Shown one piece after another: positions 9,162-23,871 of a DNA stretch of 64,000 nt (position 1 is the stretch's first letter; the number at the start of each line of letters is the position of its first letter). This stretch comes from Selaginella tamariscina. Its lineage: Eukaryota > Streptophyta > Lycopodiopsida > Selaginellales > Selaginellaceae. The notes under the pieces were generated by a model. It did not search any database. It was not told the origin of the DNA and saw only the letters and a list, made by a program, of their open reading frames with translations. The DNA lies in assembly GCA_003024785.1 (NCBI GenBank), contig PUQB01000321.1:159501-223500 (forward strand). Direction: 5' to 3'. The position numbers and the translations under genes were made by a program.

Positions 9162-11012
9162 ATGGCGTCATATTTTGGATTGCTTTGACCTTTTGCTATG
9201 TTTCTCTCTTACAACAGGTACATTTTTTATATAGGCCTAACAAAGTGTTAAACAATGTCATAATGTTTAACTTGTGTATATATATATATATATGATAACT
9301 TGTAAGCACTGTTTATCAGGTTACAAGTTTTCATTCATGAAGGAAGCCAGTTTTTTTGATCGAAGCCAACAATACGATTATATCGTCGTTGGAGGTGGCA
9401 CTGCAGGCTGTGCACTGGCAGCAACACTCTCTCAGAATTTCAAAGTCCTCCTACTTGAGCGTGGTGGATCACCATATGAAAACCCACTTATAATGCGTGA
9501 GGAGAATTTCTTTCTTGCCTTCTTAGATCCCGGCTCGCAATCCTTCATTTCCACCGATGGTGTGGTTAATGCGAGGGGAAGGATCTTAGGTGGTGGAAGT
9601 TCTATCAATGCTGGTAAGGTCATGCATTGTTGTATTGTGTGTGTGTGTGCATGTGCGTGTGCGTGTGTGTGTTGAGAGACTTTATACTAACTGAGTTCTT
9701 ACTGTTAGGGTTTATGACCGCGCACCAACTTCAGAGATAGAACAACTAGGTCTGGACTTTGCTAAGGCACACGAGGCTTACACATGGGTTGAAGACATGA
9801 TTGTTTCTAAGCCCACGCTTGGTGCTTTCCAAACTGCTTTCCACCAAGGTCTGGTTGAGATCGGTGTCACACCAGATAGCGGTGTAACTTACGATCACCA
9901 CAAGGAACTAAGACAGGTGGTACGTTGTTTGATGACCAAGGTACCCGTAGACCATCCTCGGATCTTCTTGCTTATGCAAATGACACAAACATTCAAGTGC
10001 TCCTCCATGCAACTGTTAAAAGAATCCTCTTCAACAGTGGTAAGTACATAACATATACATATACTTGTGTGTTCATAGAATGTGTTTTTATAGAAATGAG
10101 GATCAGTTCCCTCTAAGGGCAGTGGGAGTGGAGTTTCACAGACAGCGTCGGAACAACATTTACAGTCTATCTCTCTGACAAACCCGAGAGTGAAGTTATT
10201 GTTTCAGCTGGTGCAGTGGGAACACCACAGGTACTCATGTTGAGTGGAGTCGGACCTAAGCCACATCTTGAGGAGATGGGTATTGAGGTAATCCATGACT
10301 TACCAGGAGTCGGAAAGGACATTGCAGACAATCCGTCAGTTAGATTATACGTCCCTTCCCCGTCTCCGGTAGAGTCTTCATTGGTTAAAGTGGCTGGAAT
10401 CACTTCCTTTGGAAGCTACATCGAGTCAATCAGTGGACCACAAAACCTCCAGGGCAGTGTGATCTTTCAGAAAGCGTACGGTCCGCGTTTCAACGGGGCA
10501 AGTTCTCCTGTCGACACTTGACATTGAGGAGAATCCACTAGTGACATTCAATTACTACCAGGACCAGCGGATCTCGATGTTTGCATTGCAGGGATTAACA
10601 AGGTCGAGGAGCTGCTTATGTCAAAGAGCATGACACCTTTTGTGTTTGGCATCCAAGCTTTACCGTCCGGTGGTGTCGTATCGGTTGCGGCTCGGAAGTC
10701 GGTTCTGCTCCCTCCCTCCCTCCTTAGTTACACTTGGATACTACTGCAAGGCTAACACACAAACTATGTGGCACTACCATGGTAGCTGTCGCGTTGGAAA
10801 GGTGGTTGATACCAAGTACCGTGTGTTGGGTATTGATGGTTTACGTCTTCTGGATGGATCTGTTTTTGATTTCTGCCCTGGAACCAATCCTCAGGCCACA
10901 TTCATGATGTTTGGGAGGTAAGATCCTTGTGTGTGTGCGCGTGTGTACTGACTATACATTTTATAGGTATATGGGGCTACAAATTACTGAGGAGCGTCTC
11001 GGAGCTAACTGA
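9162..11012 (+). CDS. GMC oxidoreductase, HOTHEAD / mandelonitrile-lyase-like, with frame breaks
   Basis: An FAD-dependent GMC enzyme of the plant HOTHEAD-like group, probably secreted and acting on long-chain hydroxy acids or aromatic alcohols. Exons are about 9162-9217 (hydrophobic leader LLLCFSL), 9320-9613, 9709-10039, 10107-10917 and 10967-11012, all with GT-AG introns of 49-102 bp. Visible motifs are the FAD fold [40 protein letters not shown], the second GMC signature [16 protein letters not shown], the catalytic-His segment [14 protein letters not shown] and NPQAT near the end. The spliced length is about 512 codons, a little short for the family. At least seven single-base shifts occur, for instance TTTT for TTT in exon 1, a T missing at the exon 3 start, CAGGT for CAAGGT, and TTTC for TTC in GVEFTDS. 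No substitution-type stop breaks a motif. Consensus error or recent decay is possible. Confidence 0.8.
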
Positions 11013-11774
11013 AGTATATATGAATTTTACTCTGATTATCTAAGTTTTTAACTGCTTTTTAATTGAATATATTTATTTGTTTACTTATGACACAACAGTA
11101 TGTGTATTTAATTTAGCATAAATAAATATATGTATTTTTGGATTCATCTTGGAAAGCTGCGATTTTTTTTTAAGTATGAGTTTTTATAGGAATAAATTAT
11201 ATAAAATTATATTATTTAATTTAATAATATTTCATATTACTTTAAAAATTCCGTTATATATGGTAAGAATTTATGTGATATACATATATTTTAAAATTTT
11301 TAAGACTCAGCTATTTGTATTAAACTTGTGTAAAATGTGTGTCAAATATACATGTTTTTAATCTATTCGCTCCATTTTGCTTTTTTTTTTTATTTTTTTT
11401 TATTTTTATTTTTTAATTTGCATAAGTATATGTGCATTTCATACGAGTATTGATACTCTGTAGCTTATTTAAAACATACATGTATATTTATGTTAGTGTT
11501 GGATGTTGGTATTTAAGTATATAATTTCGATTTTTTATAATAATAATTTATTATATAAATTTTAAGAATAAAATAAAATTGAAGCCATGTCTAGTATCTA
11601 AACCTTCATACTTAATATATACTGCATCATACATATTCACTTGTATGCATATTAAGTATGCATTAATGCATTAAGAATGCAGTATATACATATTATATAT
11701 ACTGCATACTTCCCACAATAGACAAGTGAAATGAACACGTTATTACGAAAAGTTTATATATTAATTTATTAGTG
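11013..11774. other. AT-rich intergenic stretch
   Basis: This is the 3' flank of the GMC gene, with long T-rich runs (about 11370-11420). The word CATACTTAATATATACTGCAT at about 11608-11628 recurs inverted near 11690-11710. The frame at 11149-11361 is AT-driven and hydrophobic, and I do not regard it as a gene. Confidence 0.6.
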
Positions 11775-11866
11775 AAACTTGAATTTAAATATTTTAATTA
11801 ATCTATCAAAGAGATTTAACTTTAATAATTTGTTCAAACTTCAAGTTGTTTTTTCCAGTTTAAATT
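11775..11866 (-). repeat. Right inverted arm bracketing the GMC gene
   Basis: AATCTATCAAAGAGATTTAA and AACTTCAAGTTGTTTT are the reverse complement of the arm at 8770-8890. It is followed by an inverted, partial copy of the A/B repeat. Confidence 0.7.
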
Positions 11867-11869
11867 GTA

Positions 11870-12175
11870 AGTTGAAGAAATTTAACTTTAATAATTTGTA
11901 ACTTAATGTAAATTGATTTAATCAAGTTAATTACATATATAAATTAGCTGTTTTATTTTAACTTAATGTAATTTGATTTAATCAAGTTAATTACATAAAT
12001 AAATGGAAGTTTAAATTTTAAGTTGAAGAAATTTAACTTTAATAATTTATAACTTAATGTAAGTTGATTTAATCAAGTTAATTACATATATAAATTATTT
12101 GTTTTAAAACTTCCAGTTTTAACTTAATGTAATTTGATTTAATCAAGTTAATTACATAAATAAATTATTATTAGT
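11870..12175. repeat. AT-rich tandem repeat with palindromic core
   Basis: Four copies of a segment starting TAACTTAATGTAA, containing TTGATTTAATCAA (a 13-bp palindrome) and ending GTTAATTACAT, lie at about 11909, 11959, 12049 and 12118. They alternate in spacing, which implies duplication of a two-segment unit of about 160 bp. Confidence 0.85.
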
Positions 12176-12188
12176 TAAAAAATAATTG

Positions 12189-12254
12189 GAGATGCCGGGA
12201 ATTGAACCCGGATTAAATAACCAGAAGGCCATTTTCACATTCGCTACATCCCCT
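12189..12254 (-). other. tRNA-like element (tRNA-derived repeat or degraded tRNA gene)
   Basis: Read on the minus strand, GGGGATG at the 5' end pairs with CATCTCC at the 3' end (7 bp, one G-T). The T arm is perfect (CCGGG, loop TTCAATT, CCCGG) and matches a B box. The acceptor resembles plant nuclear tRNA-Ala. The D and anticodon arms do not fold normally, and only 66 bases lie between the ends, so a working tRNA is unlikely. The 5' flank CTTAA and 3' flank AATTATTTTTTAA are shared with the remnants at 4726 and 8360. Confidence 0.6.
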
Positions 12255-12840
12255 TAAGCAAGGTTAATTCTTATGATTATTCTTAATATGCTCTATAGTT
12301 ATAATAATAATCTCTTGTTTAACGTATTTGAAAGATATAAGAACCAAAATTTTGCTTAGTATCTTAACGTCGTAATACATATGTTTATGTGTGTGCATAT
12401 GAATTGTAGTCTTAGATACATAACTGGTAATCTGTACAATTATATCACACGATTAGTTTATTAATATTAGGGTCAAACAACATCTCAAAGCTGGTAATTG
12501 TTAATAACAGTGTATACGAGATATATACACACAAATCATATGTTTGCAATGAACAGATAGAATTTACACACACACACACACATATAGAGTGCATATGTGA
12601 TGTATATACACACAGAGCAAATTATATTATATTTATGTTTGCACGTTTGGTGCTTATTAAGAGAAACAAATCGGATATAGATACTGTAAGTACAGTACAG
12701 ATCATGTATATAAAAGTATGTATGCACACACCTACACACGCTTTATCTACGCTATCTACGCTATGTACAGATAAATATAACAAGTTACACACGTTTACAA
12801 ACAAACATATACACTGCAAAGGTGCCTCCCTTGTTTAAGT
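12255..12840 (-). repeat. Partial inverted copy (C) of the A/B repeat
   Basis: Minus-strand words such as GGTTCTTATATCTTTCA and the CATATG/ACACAC-rich stretch match the region just upstream of the tRNA-like remnants in units A and B. The 59-aa-ORF module is absent. The rest to 13504 is AT-rich and holds no gene I can see. Confidence 0.6.
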
Positions 12841-13504
12841 GAAATATTAATATATTTTTTTAATGTTTTTATAAAAGGGGCTAGCAATTTACAATATTAA
12901 ACAAATTGATTTATAATTTATATGTCATATAAGAGCTCTCTAATGTTTTAAATATAATTTCTAATTATATATCTATACGTTTTACACTTCTGATGCAAAT
13001 TACTCGTGAGTGAATACTTGAGTTCAAAACATTTCTACAATATTAATATCATAATATACATTATCGTATCTAATATGCTAATTAATATTTATAATAACAA
13101 CAACATAATTTTATGTATATCTTACATTACATTACAAATCAAAAGTTCATTTTAACTATTAAATTAAATAATTAATTATTATGGAGAGCCAACCTGCAGT
13201 TACGTAGAGGTAAACTATGGTACTAAAACCTGATTAAAATAGCTGAAAATAAAATATTTAAATAGCTTAATCAAGTATCTTAAACTTAATTAAAATTTAA
13301 TTACATTTGCATAACATAAAAAGTTTTGATAGTACTCCTTTATTAAATAAAGCGTATTACAGAGTTTATGTAAAATTTCCATAAAATAATACATATACAT
13401 TATTATACTACCAAATTTAATTAATATAATGTAAAACTTTTATCTTAAAGAAACGACACACACATGCAACAGTAAGCAAAATACCTTTTAGTAACTTCAC
13501 AAGA

Positions 13505-15117
13505 TCAATCAAATCTTATACTCCTGAGAATATTCTTAGCACTCTCAGGTTGCATCCAGTGAACTCTGTCAGGAAAAGCAGCCGCAAGCTTGGAAACCTC
13601 TGCCTTAAACACCATATAGTCCGGTGTTACATTCGGTGTGTTTACCACCAGCAGCTTCTTCAGACAACACTGTTCAAGGAATGCCTTGAACACATTCAGT
13701 GTTCTTTGACATCCATGTATACCAAAGCTTGGATCAACAGCAATCTCCATGTGCTTCATTTCAATGCCAGCCACAGTGACTCCTGCAAACCACTGGTACA
13801 TACACATTAAACACACACGCCTACACTATATACAGCACAAAGAGAGAGAGAGAGAGATGTGTCTTTATTTGTGTGTTATCACTTTCTCACAATGCTTTTT
13901 TATATTCTAAAAAGTAATAATTCTGGATGAGTATCTATAGTATGTATATCATCACACGCACGAACACATCTATACATACATATAGACACAGGTACCGGAA
14001 CGTATGTGTAAACATAGAGAGAGAGAGAGGTGTGTATGAAAGCATCCATGCAAGAAACAAAGAGACTGTAGATATATATATTTGAAGCTGCATCCGTCAC
14101 TTTCACACACACACACACAATACTTACATCAAATAAGTTACCCGCGAAGAGCACTTTTTTGAGCTGGGGCAGCATCTTGAACAGCATCCCAATCTTAGCA
14201 TCTTTTGGAAAAACTCGGAATCCATTCCACTTGATGTGAAGCTCCTGTACACCCGGTGTAAGTTTGAGGGTGCGAATAAGCTCCCCAAATCCACCATTAT
14301 GTCCCCACACATTCGTGTGAATTTCACACTTCCACAGAGACAGCCTCTTTACATTTCTAAACCCAACCCTGCTCTGCAGCACAAACTTGTACTGGTTATC
14401 CCAGACCAGTCCCAGAGCACACAGTTCCGGAGCATCCAGAATGAGAGTCGGGAAGTTCTTGATCTTCACCTCCTTAGCACTGGAAAACTCCACCACAAGG
14501 GCCAAATTCCCACAAGAGCTGATACTGAACTTTTCTAGACTGGCACTGGCACTGGTAATCTTCAGAGGCGAATCCGTAGTAACAAGATTGTGCACAGAGA
14601 GCTCTTTCAAAGAGGGGCATGCCCCAAGGAGACGTTCCAGCACACTGCCTGTCACTTGCACCTGAGCGTCTTCCCCTCCAACACCGAAATAAGTGAGGTT
14701 CTGGCAGGTAGTTAGTGGTACCAAGAGAGACTCCACATTAAGTGTACAGTGCTCGGCGTCCAGAGTGAGCTTCTCAAGTACCCCATTCAGCGCGTGCCCC
14801 AGCCAGTGAATTGGGGTTTGCTTTGCCAACATACCGTTCATCCTGATGGAAAGCTCCACAAGCGACTGCTTACCTCTTTGATTAATCTCCCTGAAGAAGC
14901 AAGATGCCCATTGTTGGAGACGCCTGTCGCCGCCATCTTTCAAGAAAAAACTCAAGCTCAATCTGGGCACACGCCAGCACAGATCCCTCCAGCGCTTGTT
15001 CACCAATCTGCACCGAGAAATTGAGGAATATTCTCTCACGTACCCGAGAATCCTGAGGAGGAGCTCGTCAGAGATGCCGTCCAGAGAAGGCGCCTGCCGC
15101 TTGCCGCACCTCTCCAT
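13505..15117 (-). CDS. F-box protein with leucine-rich C-terminal half, 425 aa
   Basis: F-box proteins choose substrates for SCF ubiquitin ligases; the F-box binds SKP1. Exon 1 is 14128-15117 and exon 2 is 13505-13792, joined in phase 0 across a GT-AG intron of 335 bp rich in CA and GA repeats. Spliced length is 1278 bases, open throughout. The F-box is at about residues 11-55 (LDGISDELLLRILGYV, then CRLVNKRWRDLCWRVPRLSL). The rest shows irregular leucine-rich repeats (LEKLTLDAEHC, SLKELSVHNL, LEKFSISSCGNL, VQELHIKW). The start ATG lies directly before the F-box. The frame can be read on into the intron, but that tail is microsatellite-coded and is not protein. The substrate is unknown. Confidence 0.85.
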
Positions 15118-15612
15118 TCCAAAACGCTGACCAAATATAAGTTGTGAACCTTAATTTCTTTAAGAAGAATATACTTTTAATATTCAGTTAACTATATTTA
15201 ACCGCATAGTACAAGTTTTTTTTTAATAATATTATAATATAATTATTCATCATATCCAAATGGTTTGCTGATCAGAAAACAATAATAGGAGAATTGAACC
15301 GTAGTACCGTATGTCGTATGTTCGTATGTAGTAAAAAAAAAAACACTCCAATTGTGTGTGTTTTGTAAGATGGAAGTTATGATTTGCAACCCTGAAGTGT
15401 AAGAAGTTAATTGATAATTTTTCATATGAATAAACAATATACATATTATTGGTTGTAGGATGTAGTTAAGAAAGTTACAATCAAAATGGTGAATGAAAAA
15501 ATAGTAGTTACCTTATTGGCCGGCACCACTCTGTACAGCTGGGGTTATAGTGCGACCAATGGCCATGGATTGCACCTTGCATTGTACCTTATCTGCTTCA
15601 CTGGACACGGCT
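15118..15612. other. Spacer between F-box and MAPK genes
   Basis: AT-rich sequence with a T-run and an A-run. It should hold the F-box promoter and the MAPK 3' UTR. No clear TATA box or polyadenylation signal stands out, and no gene is seen. Confidence 0.5.
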
Positions 15613-17940
<2,328 letters not shown>

Positions 17941-19616
17941 GATCTTGAAGCGCGATTCGTTGCTGATCGCTACAGATTCCCTGCCGAATCGCTAGAAACC
18001 CTGACGAAATGCGAAGAGCCTGATGAATCAATGCCTGATAAATCGACCTTCAAAGATTGAAATGCGAAGGGCCTCTGAAACTGATACCCGCAGCCTAAAC
18101 AAAACCCTGGCTATGAACAGAAATGCGTGCTGCATGTAATGCCGCAAGCTGTGCTCGCTTGCAGCGGCCGGGGAATCCTAAGTGCGCGAGTATCGCGAGC
18201 GCCTGTGACGCATTCCCCGTGAATAAAAAGCAAGAACAAAACTCTCCCACCCACGCAAACCTAAAGCGTGGGTTTAGACACAGTTTGACTACGGAAACAA
18301 CATATTCCTTTCTGATCCGTATATCCCTAAATATTCCTCGTGTTTTGAATTTATATTCAAACGAGTTCAATTCAAATATATATATAAAGTTAGTCAAGAG
18401 CTTTTCAGGACTTCAACTAATTCTTCCAAGATAATGTGAGTTTAGGTAAGGAAATTTAAAATTAATCCAGTAATTAGGTTATGTCTTAATCCATAGGTAC
18501 AATGTATGTAGCATATTCCACGGACAGTTATAAGCAGACACGTGTTACATCTCCTGTAGACCTTGACAGTACGATGAACATGTGAAGTGTTTATATTAAA
18601 CAATTTTAATTTAAAATCTAGTTTTATTAGAAAAGATTAATCTCATAATTAAAATAACGAAATTTTCTTTGAATTTAAATATTTGGACCACGTGAAAAGG
18701 TGTTCTGTTTGTACGACTGTATGAATACGGGGGTCCCAAAGATACGACGAACCCATTGCGTACGAAAGTGTTTCAATATGGGTCTCATATAAGAGTTAAG
18801 TACGGAAGTGTTCCCAAAACAGGTGTTGGAATGGGCCCCACGGGAAGTGATATTTTAACATGTGGCATACATCAATGAATCCCCTTTGACAACAAATTAG
18901 ATAATCCATCAATCAAACCCGAGCAAACCTGTCGAAAAAACAGCACGACTTTTTTGCACATGTGTACAACGACGGTGTATATATAATAAAGCTAGTTTGA
19001 CCGGTCATGGGATTCGAACCGAGAACATCCACGAGAATGGCCACGTAGGCATGCCCCACCATAGCAGGCCACAAGAAACAACAAAGGAGACTACCGAAAA
19101 GCAGCCAATCAGAGTGGAGCACCTTACAAGTAGCAGTTACATCAATGAGAAAGGAAAATGGGACCTCATTCCATAATTACAGCTTAAGCCGGTTTAGGGA
19201 TGTTTTATAATTAAAGATAATGTCAAGGTGATTAAAAAATTGGATAGGTGTGTATTGTTTTGATGATCTGTGGGGTGTAGTGAGGTCAGCCAAGCGGACA
19301 AAACAGGAGAGACGGGCAAGTGCACAGGGGATGAGCTCAATCTGCGCGTATGTGTATGTGTGTGCTTTCTCTCTCTGTAATAAATAAATAAAAAAGCACG
19401 GGAAATTAAAGGTAAATAAAAAAAAAAGAAATTCCTCGGTCGGGGAATAGAGTGTATCACTGGAATTCTTGGGCCACAAGCAAGGATTTGTGCTCATCAA
19501 TTGGTACAGGGGAATTTGATTCTTTTAATTGAGGGTCTAAATCAGGGGCTGTTCTGTGGGATTAACATAAACAGGGTTTTTTTTTCCAGCAAATGGAAGG
19601 TAATATTTAACATTGT
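17941..19616. promoter_or_regulatory. Divergent intergenic region between MAPK and MAPKKK genes
   Basis: It must contain both promoters, since the MAPK reads left from 17940 and the Raf-like gene reads right from 19617. It contains repeated words (ATGAATC, CTGATAA) in the MAPK leader, AAACCCTGGC near 18103, and a tRNA-like block near 19000. I cannot place a TATA box with confidence, and open frames here do not look coding. Confidence 0.4.
18998..19075 (-). other. Possible tRNA-derived (SINE-like) block
   Basis: On the minus strand GGTTCGAATCC exactly fits a pol III B box, and TGGCCTGCTATGG about 45 bases upstream is a weak A-box-like match. GACCGGTC follows the B box. The arms do not pair as in a functional tRNA. 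No poly(A) tail or target duplication was recognised. Confidence 0.3.
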
Positions 19617-20262
19617 ATGAAGATGCCAACACTGGCTCCGGCACTGAGGAAGGGGCTAGCGGTTGTAGGTATTGGGAATAGCAGCAGCAGCAACAATGGC
19701 AGCGACGGATCCTCGCCATCCAATTCGCCGGATTCCTCGCCGTCGGATCTCAAGAAGAGTCTTAAGAAGGGACTCGCTGCCGTGGATTGATGCCCAAAGA
19801 GTCTTCTTCTTCTTCCCCTCTGGCTTCGCCACCTGTCACTTCTACATTGCCTCCACAGGAAGAAGTCCTTAAGCAGCGGATTACTGAGCTGGAACACTCG
19901 CACTCAGCTCAAGAATGCCCTCATACAGGTGCGTTATGTGGAGAGAGAGACATTGCTTTGTATATAATTTCTTACACAATAGCGGGCCGTGTACGTCTTT
20001 GAGTGTATGACCTATCTAGGTCAAAGAAGCAGATAGGTGTGTGTGTGTGTGTGAGAGAGAGAGAGATGGCATACATTGCTTTTATGTATACAATTTTTCA
20101 CACAATAGCGAGCCGGTAAGTCTTTGACCTACCTAGGGCAGATAGATATCGGGAGAGAGAGAGAGAGGAGAAGAGAGAGAGAGAGAGAGAGAGAGATGGC
20201 ATACATTGCTTTATGTATACAGTTTTTCACAGTCTTTGAGACCTATAGGGCAGATAGATATG

Positions 20263-20302
<40 letters not shown>

Positions 20303-20382
20303 CTTTATGTATACAGTTTTTCACACAATAGCCGGTAAGTCTTTGAGTATATGACCTACCTAGGGCAGATAGATACCGGGAC

Positions 20383-20427
<45 letters not shown>

Positions 20428-21160
20428 ACAGGTGCGCGCGCACACACACAGCTCAAGCTGGTGTATACAGGTGATAAACACGGCATCAGATCCGGTACTG
20501 GACACACTAGAACCGGTACTTGAGAAGCTAGATCCGTCGATGATACCAGTTCACAAGCAGCACACAGCCGGTTCATCATCGGAAGTTGGCAGCCGGGAGT
20601 CTTCAGTGAAGGACGTGGACAGTTTACCGGCACCGTTGGAGACCAGTAACCCGGAGACTAGTAACCCAGAACATAATCTGGTTACTGCACAGGCGGAGTT
20701 TGGGGATGAGGGAGCAAAGAGTAATGATGTTATGTCCGACAGGAAGATTCTCCCCAAACACTTTGGGAATGTTCTCCAGTCTATGGGGGCTGTGTATATT
20801 TTCCGTCCCACCGGTGAAGTCACTACTGGTAAATGCATATGTAGATATATGTATGTTACTAAACTTGCAATATGTTTAGCTATATAAGTATATAATGACA
20901 CAATGACGAACCTCTTGTCCAATTCATACACGAATATATCAGTTAAGATATCTGTCCCTTTATCGTACTTCTCTGTCTCGCATATACTTACACATATGCA
21001 CGTACCTTATGTACGTACATGAATTATATTATAGTTTAGTAAGTTCGTATGTCACTTTCAGGAATCATGCAGCTGAGCAGCTATTTGGTTGGACTGAGGC
21101 AGAGGCACTTGGACAGAAGGTATTTTGCGTGGTGTGTGTGTGTGTGTGTGTGTGAGGGAG

Positions 21161-21196
<36 letters not shown>

Positions 21197-21912
21197 GGAG
21201 AGAGGGAGAGAGAGTCATTGTATAAAGAGAGGTTGTAATCCATTTTTTGAACAGGTGATTGATCTTATAGTGGAGCAATCAGCACAGGGAGCGGCATCAG
21301 AGTTAGTAGCTCGACTTGGAAATGGAGAGTCATGGACAGGACAGTTCCCGCTTATGAAGAAGAACGGGGATGTCTTCATGGCATCTCTGTCGGATAACCC
21401 GTTTTACGATGACAACGGGGTGCTTATGGGGATTGTTGGGGTGGCGCATGATGTTCGTTCTATACAAAACAACCCGTTCTTCTGAATTCTGTTGGGAAAT
21501 CTGAGCCTCCTAGTGACGAGCAGGAAGATAAACCGAAGCGCCTTCAGTTTCCCGGAGCAATCTCCCAGCTGGTATCTCTCCCTCCCTCCCTCCTCTTCCC
21601 CCGTTCTCTCTCTCTCTCTATGTGTTTGTGTGATAATGTATTTACAGGCATCTAAGGTGATATCTAAGCTAAGAAGCGGGGAAGGAGGCGAGGAACGTGA
21701 GAGAGAAGGGGGCAGTAATGGCAGTCAGCAGTCACAAGAGGATAAAGATGGTGATAAAGAGAGAAATGCAGAGAATGCCACCTCATCCCCAACTGCAAAG
21801 GCAAGCAGACAGAATGACTCGGAAGGTAGCGAGGATAACAAGTGGAACGGTGCTCGGAGAGCATTAAGTAACAAAGCTGAGAACTGGATGGCAAAGAAAG
21901 GTGTGTGTGTGT

Positions 21913-21946
<34 letters not shown>

Positions 21947-23871
21947 GACACATATATGCATCTAGTTGATATTTGAAAACTGTTATGTACTAAAAGGAAT
22001 GTATAAACACACATATGCATCTAGTTGATATTTGAAAACTGTTATGTACTAAAAGGAATCACTTGGCCATGGAACTCTCCGGATGGTGAACCAGACTCAA
22101 ACAACTCCACCAACTCAAACAACTCCAACAATTCAAACTCGAAGAAGAACATTATCTGGCGACTAGTAAAGAAGCCAAAGGACCAAGGTACGACATGTAT
22201 ACACACACATATACCTACATGTGCATGTGATTATAATGTGTTCCTGTGGTTAGAATATGGTAATGGAAGCAATGGCAGTAATGGGAGTAACAGGCGGCGG
22301 TTCCAACACAGTCACAGTACACCTCCGAGGCTATATAAAAACAACAGCCAGGACCAAGATGACTTTGTGGGGAGCGAGGGTAGTGACAGAAGCAGTGATT
22401 ATTCGAATTATCAGGCAAGCCTGTCTGCAATTGATGAGGCTGCAGAGATGCGCTGGGAGGAGCTCACCATTCGTGAGCTGATCGGACAAGGTTCTCTCTC
22501 TCTTATTTATATTTCTTATTATGTATGCTCATCTATACATGCGCATAGGTTTCTATGCTATCATATATGTACGTACATATGGATATTAACGTTTTATGAC
22601 ATTTTCCTCTGATAGGTTCTTGTGGATCTGTCTACCGGGCTATTTGGTGTGGATCTGTAAGTATTGTTACGAGGCTTTGTGTGTGTGTTATAGATCCTTT
22701 CTTATATATATTACTACAGGACGTGGCTGTTAAGGTGTTTTCTGAGCGTGGATTCTCACCTGCATTACTTGAAGATTTTAGGAAAGAGGTATAGCTATTT
22801 ATTTATGTTTTCCCACTTTATTTTCTTAATTTTTGTATTTTATTGTATTTTAGTTTTAATATTTCCTTGGTTTTACAAAGGTGTCAATCATGAGAAAAGT
22901 TAGACATCCCAACGTATTATTGTTTATGGGAGCTATTGCAAGTCCTGAAAATCTCTGTATAGTAACTGAATTCCTTCCACGGTAAGATTTTGCTATTTAA
23001 TAATAATTTTAATGAAATCAATAATTAATTTCATTGTAATTATTTTGTATATGGCATAATTAATCAGATTATATATGAATAACTTGTAACTTATAATATC
23101 TAGTGGGAGCTTGTTCCGCTTGCTGCACAGAAAAACACCTGGACTAGACTTAAGACGACGATTAAGAATGGCCTTGGATATTGTAAGTGTGTATATTTAA
23201 CTATTATATAACTTATACAAATCACATTATTTAATTAAAATAATATATATTTAGTTAGTTTAATTATTGTAATTTTCAGGCACGAGGAATGAATTATCTC
23301 CATCATTGCAAGCCCCCGATTGTCCACCGAGATTCTTAAGTCATCAAATCTGCTTGTTGATAAAGACTGGACCGTAAAGGTAACCCGCGCGCGCACACAC
23401 ACACACACACTTGCGCATGTGTGTATGTATGTATGTATGTATATAGTACAGACTTGAACACCAATCTATATTGAAGCAGGTGGGTGATTTTGGTCTCTCA
23501 AGGCTCAAGCATGCCACACTTTTGACGACGAAGTCAGGACGAGGAACAGTACGTTGTTTGATATAATATATCAATTATTAAATATTAATTAAACTATTTA
23601 ACAATTGATTATTTGTTATAATTGTTAATGTACTGGTGCTTTCAGCCGCAATGGATGGCTCCAGAGGTTCTAAGAAATGAACCTTCTGATGAAAAAGTTA
23701 ATAGTGTGTATATGTGTGTGTGTTTGTCTGCGTCGTGTTTTTGATATTTTGTTTATATGCTTCTTTATAGATCGGATGTTTATAGCTATGGAGTTATATT
23801 ATGGGAGCTTGCTACTGAACAGGTGCCATGGGACGGACTTAATCCCATGCAGGTAAGCACATAACCAAGTC

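Noticed and set aside
11149..11361. Hydrophobic 70-aa ORF
   Set aside because: AT-rich sequence giving Ile/Phe/Tyr/Lys codons by composition alone.
12189..12254. Functional tRNA-Ala gene
   Set aside because: Too short, with no normal D or anticodon arm; only the acceptor and T arm fit.
13816..14127. C-terminal extension of the F-box frame to 13900
   Set aside because: The extension is intron sequence with CA/GA microsatellites. A GT donor at 14127 and an acceptor at 13793 join two conserved-looking exons in phase.
20211..20633. Minus-strand ORF of 140 codons
   Set aside because: Mirrors GA microsatellites and the coding exon 2 of the Raf-like gene.
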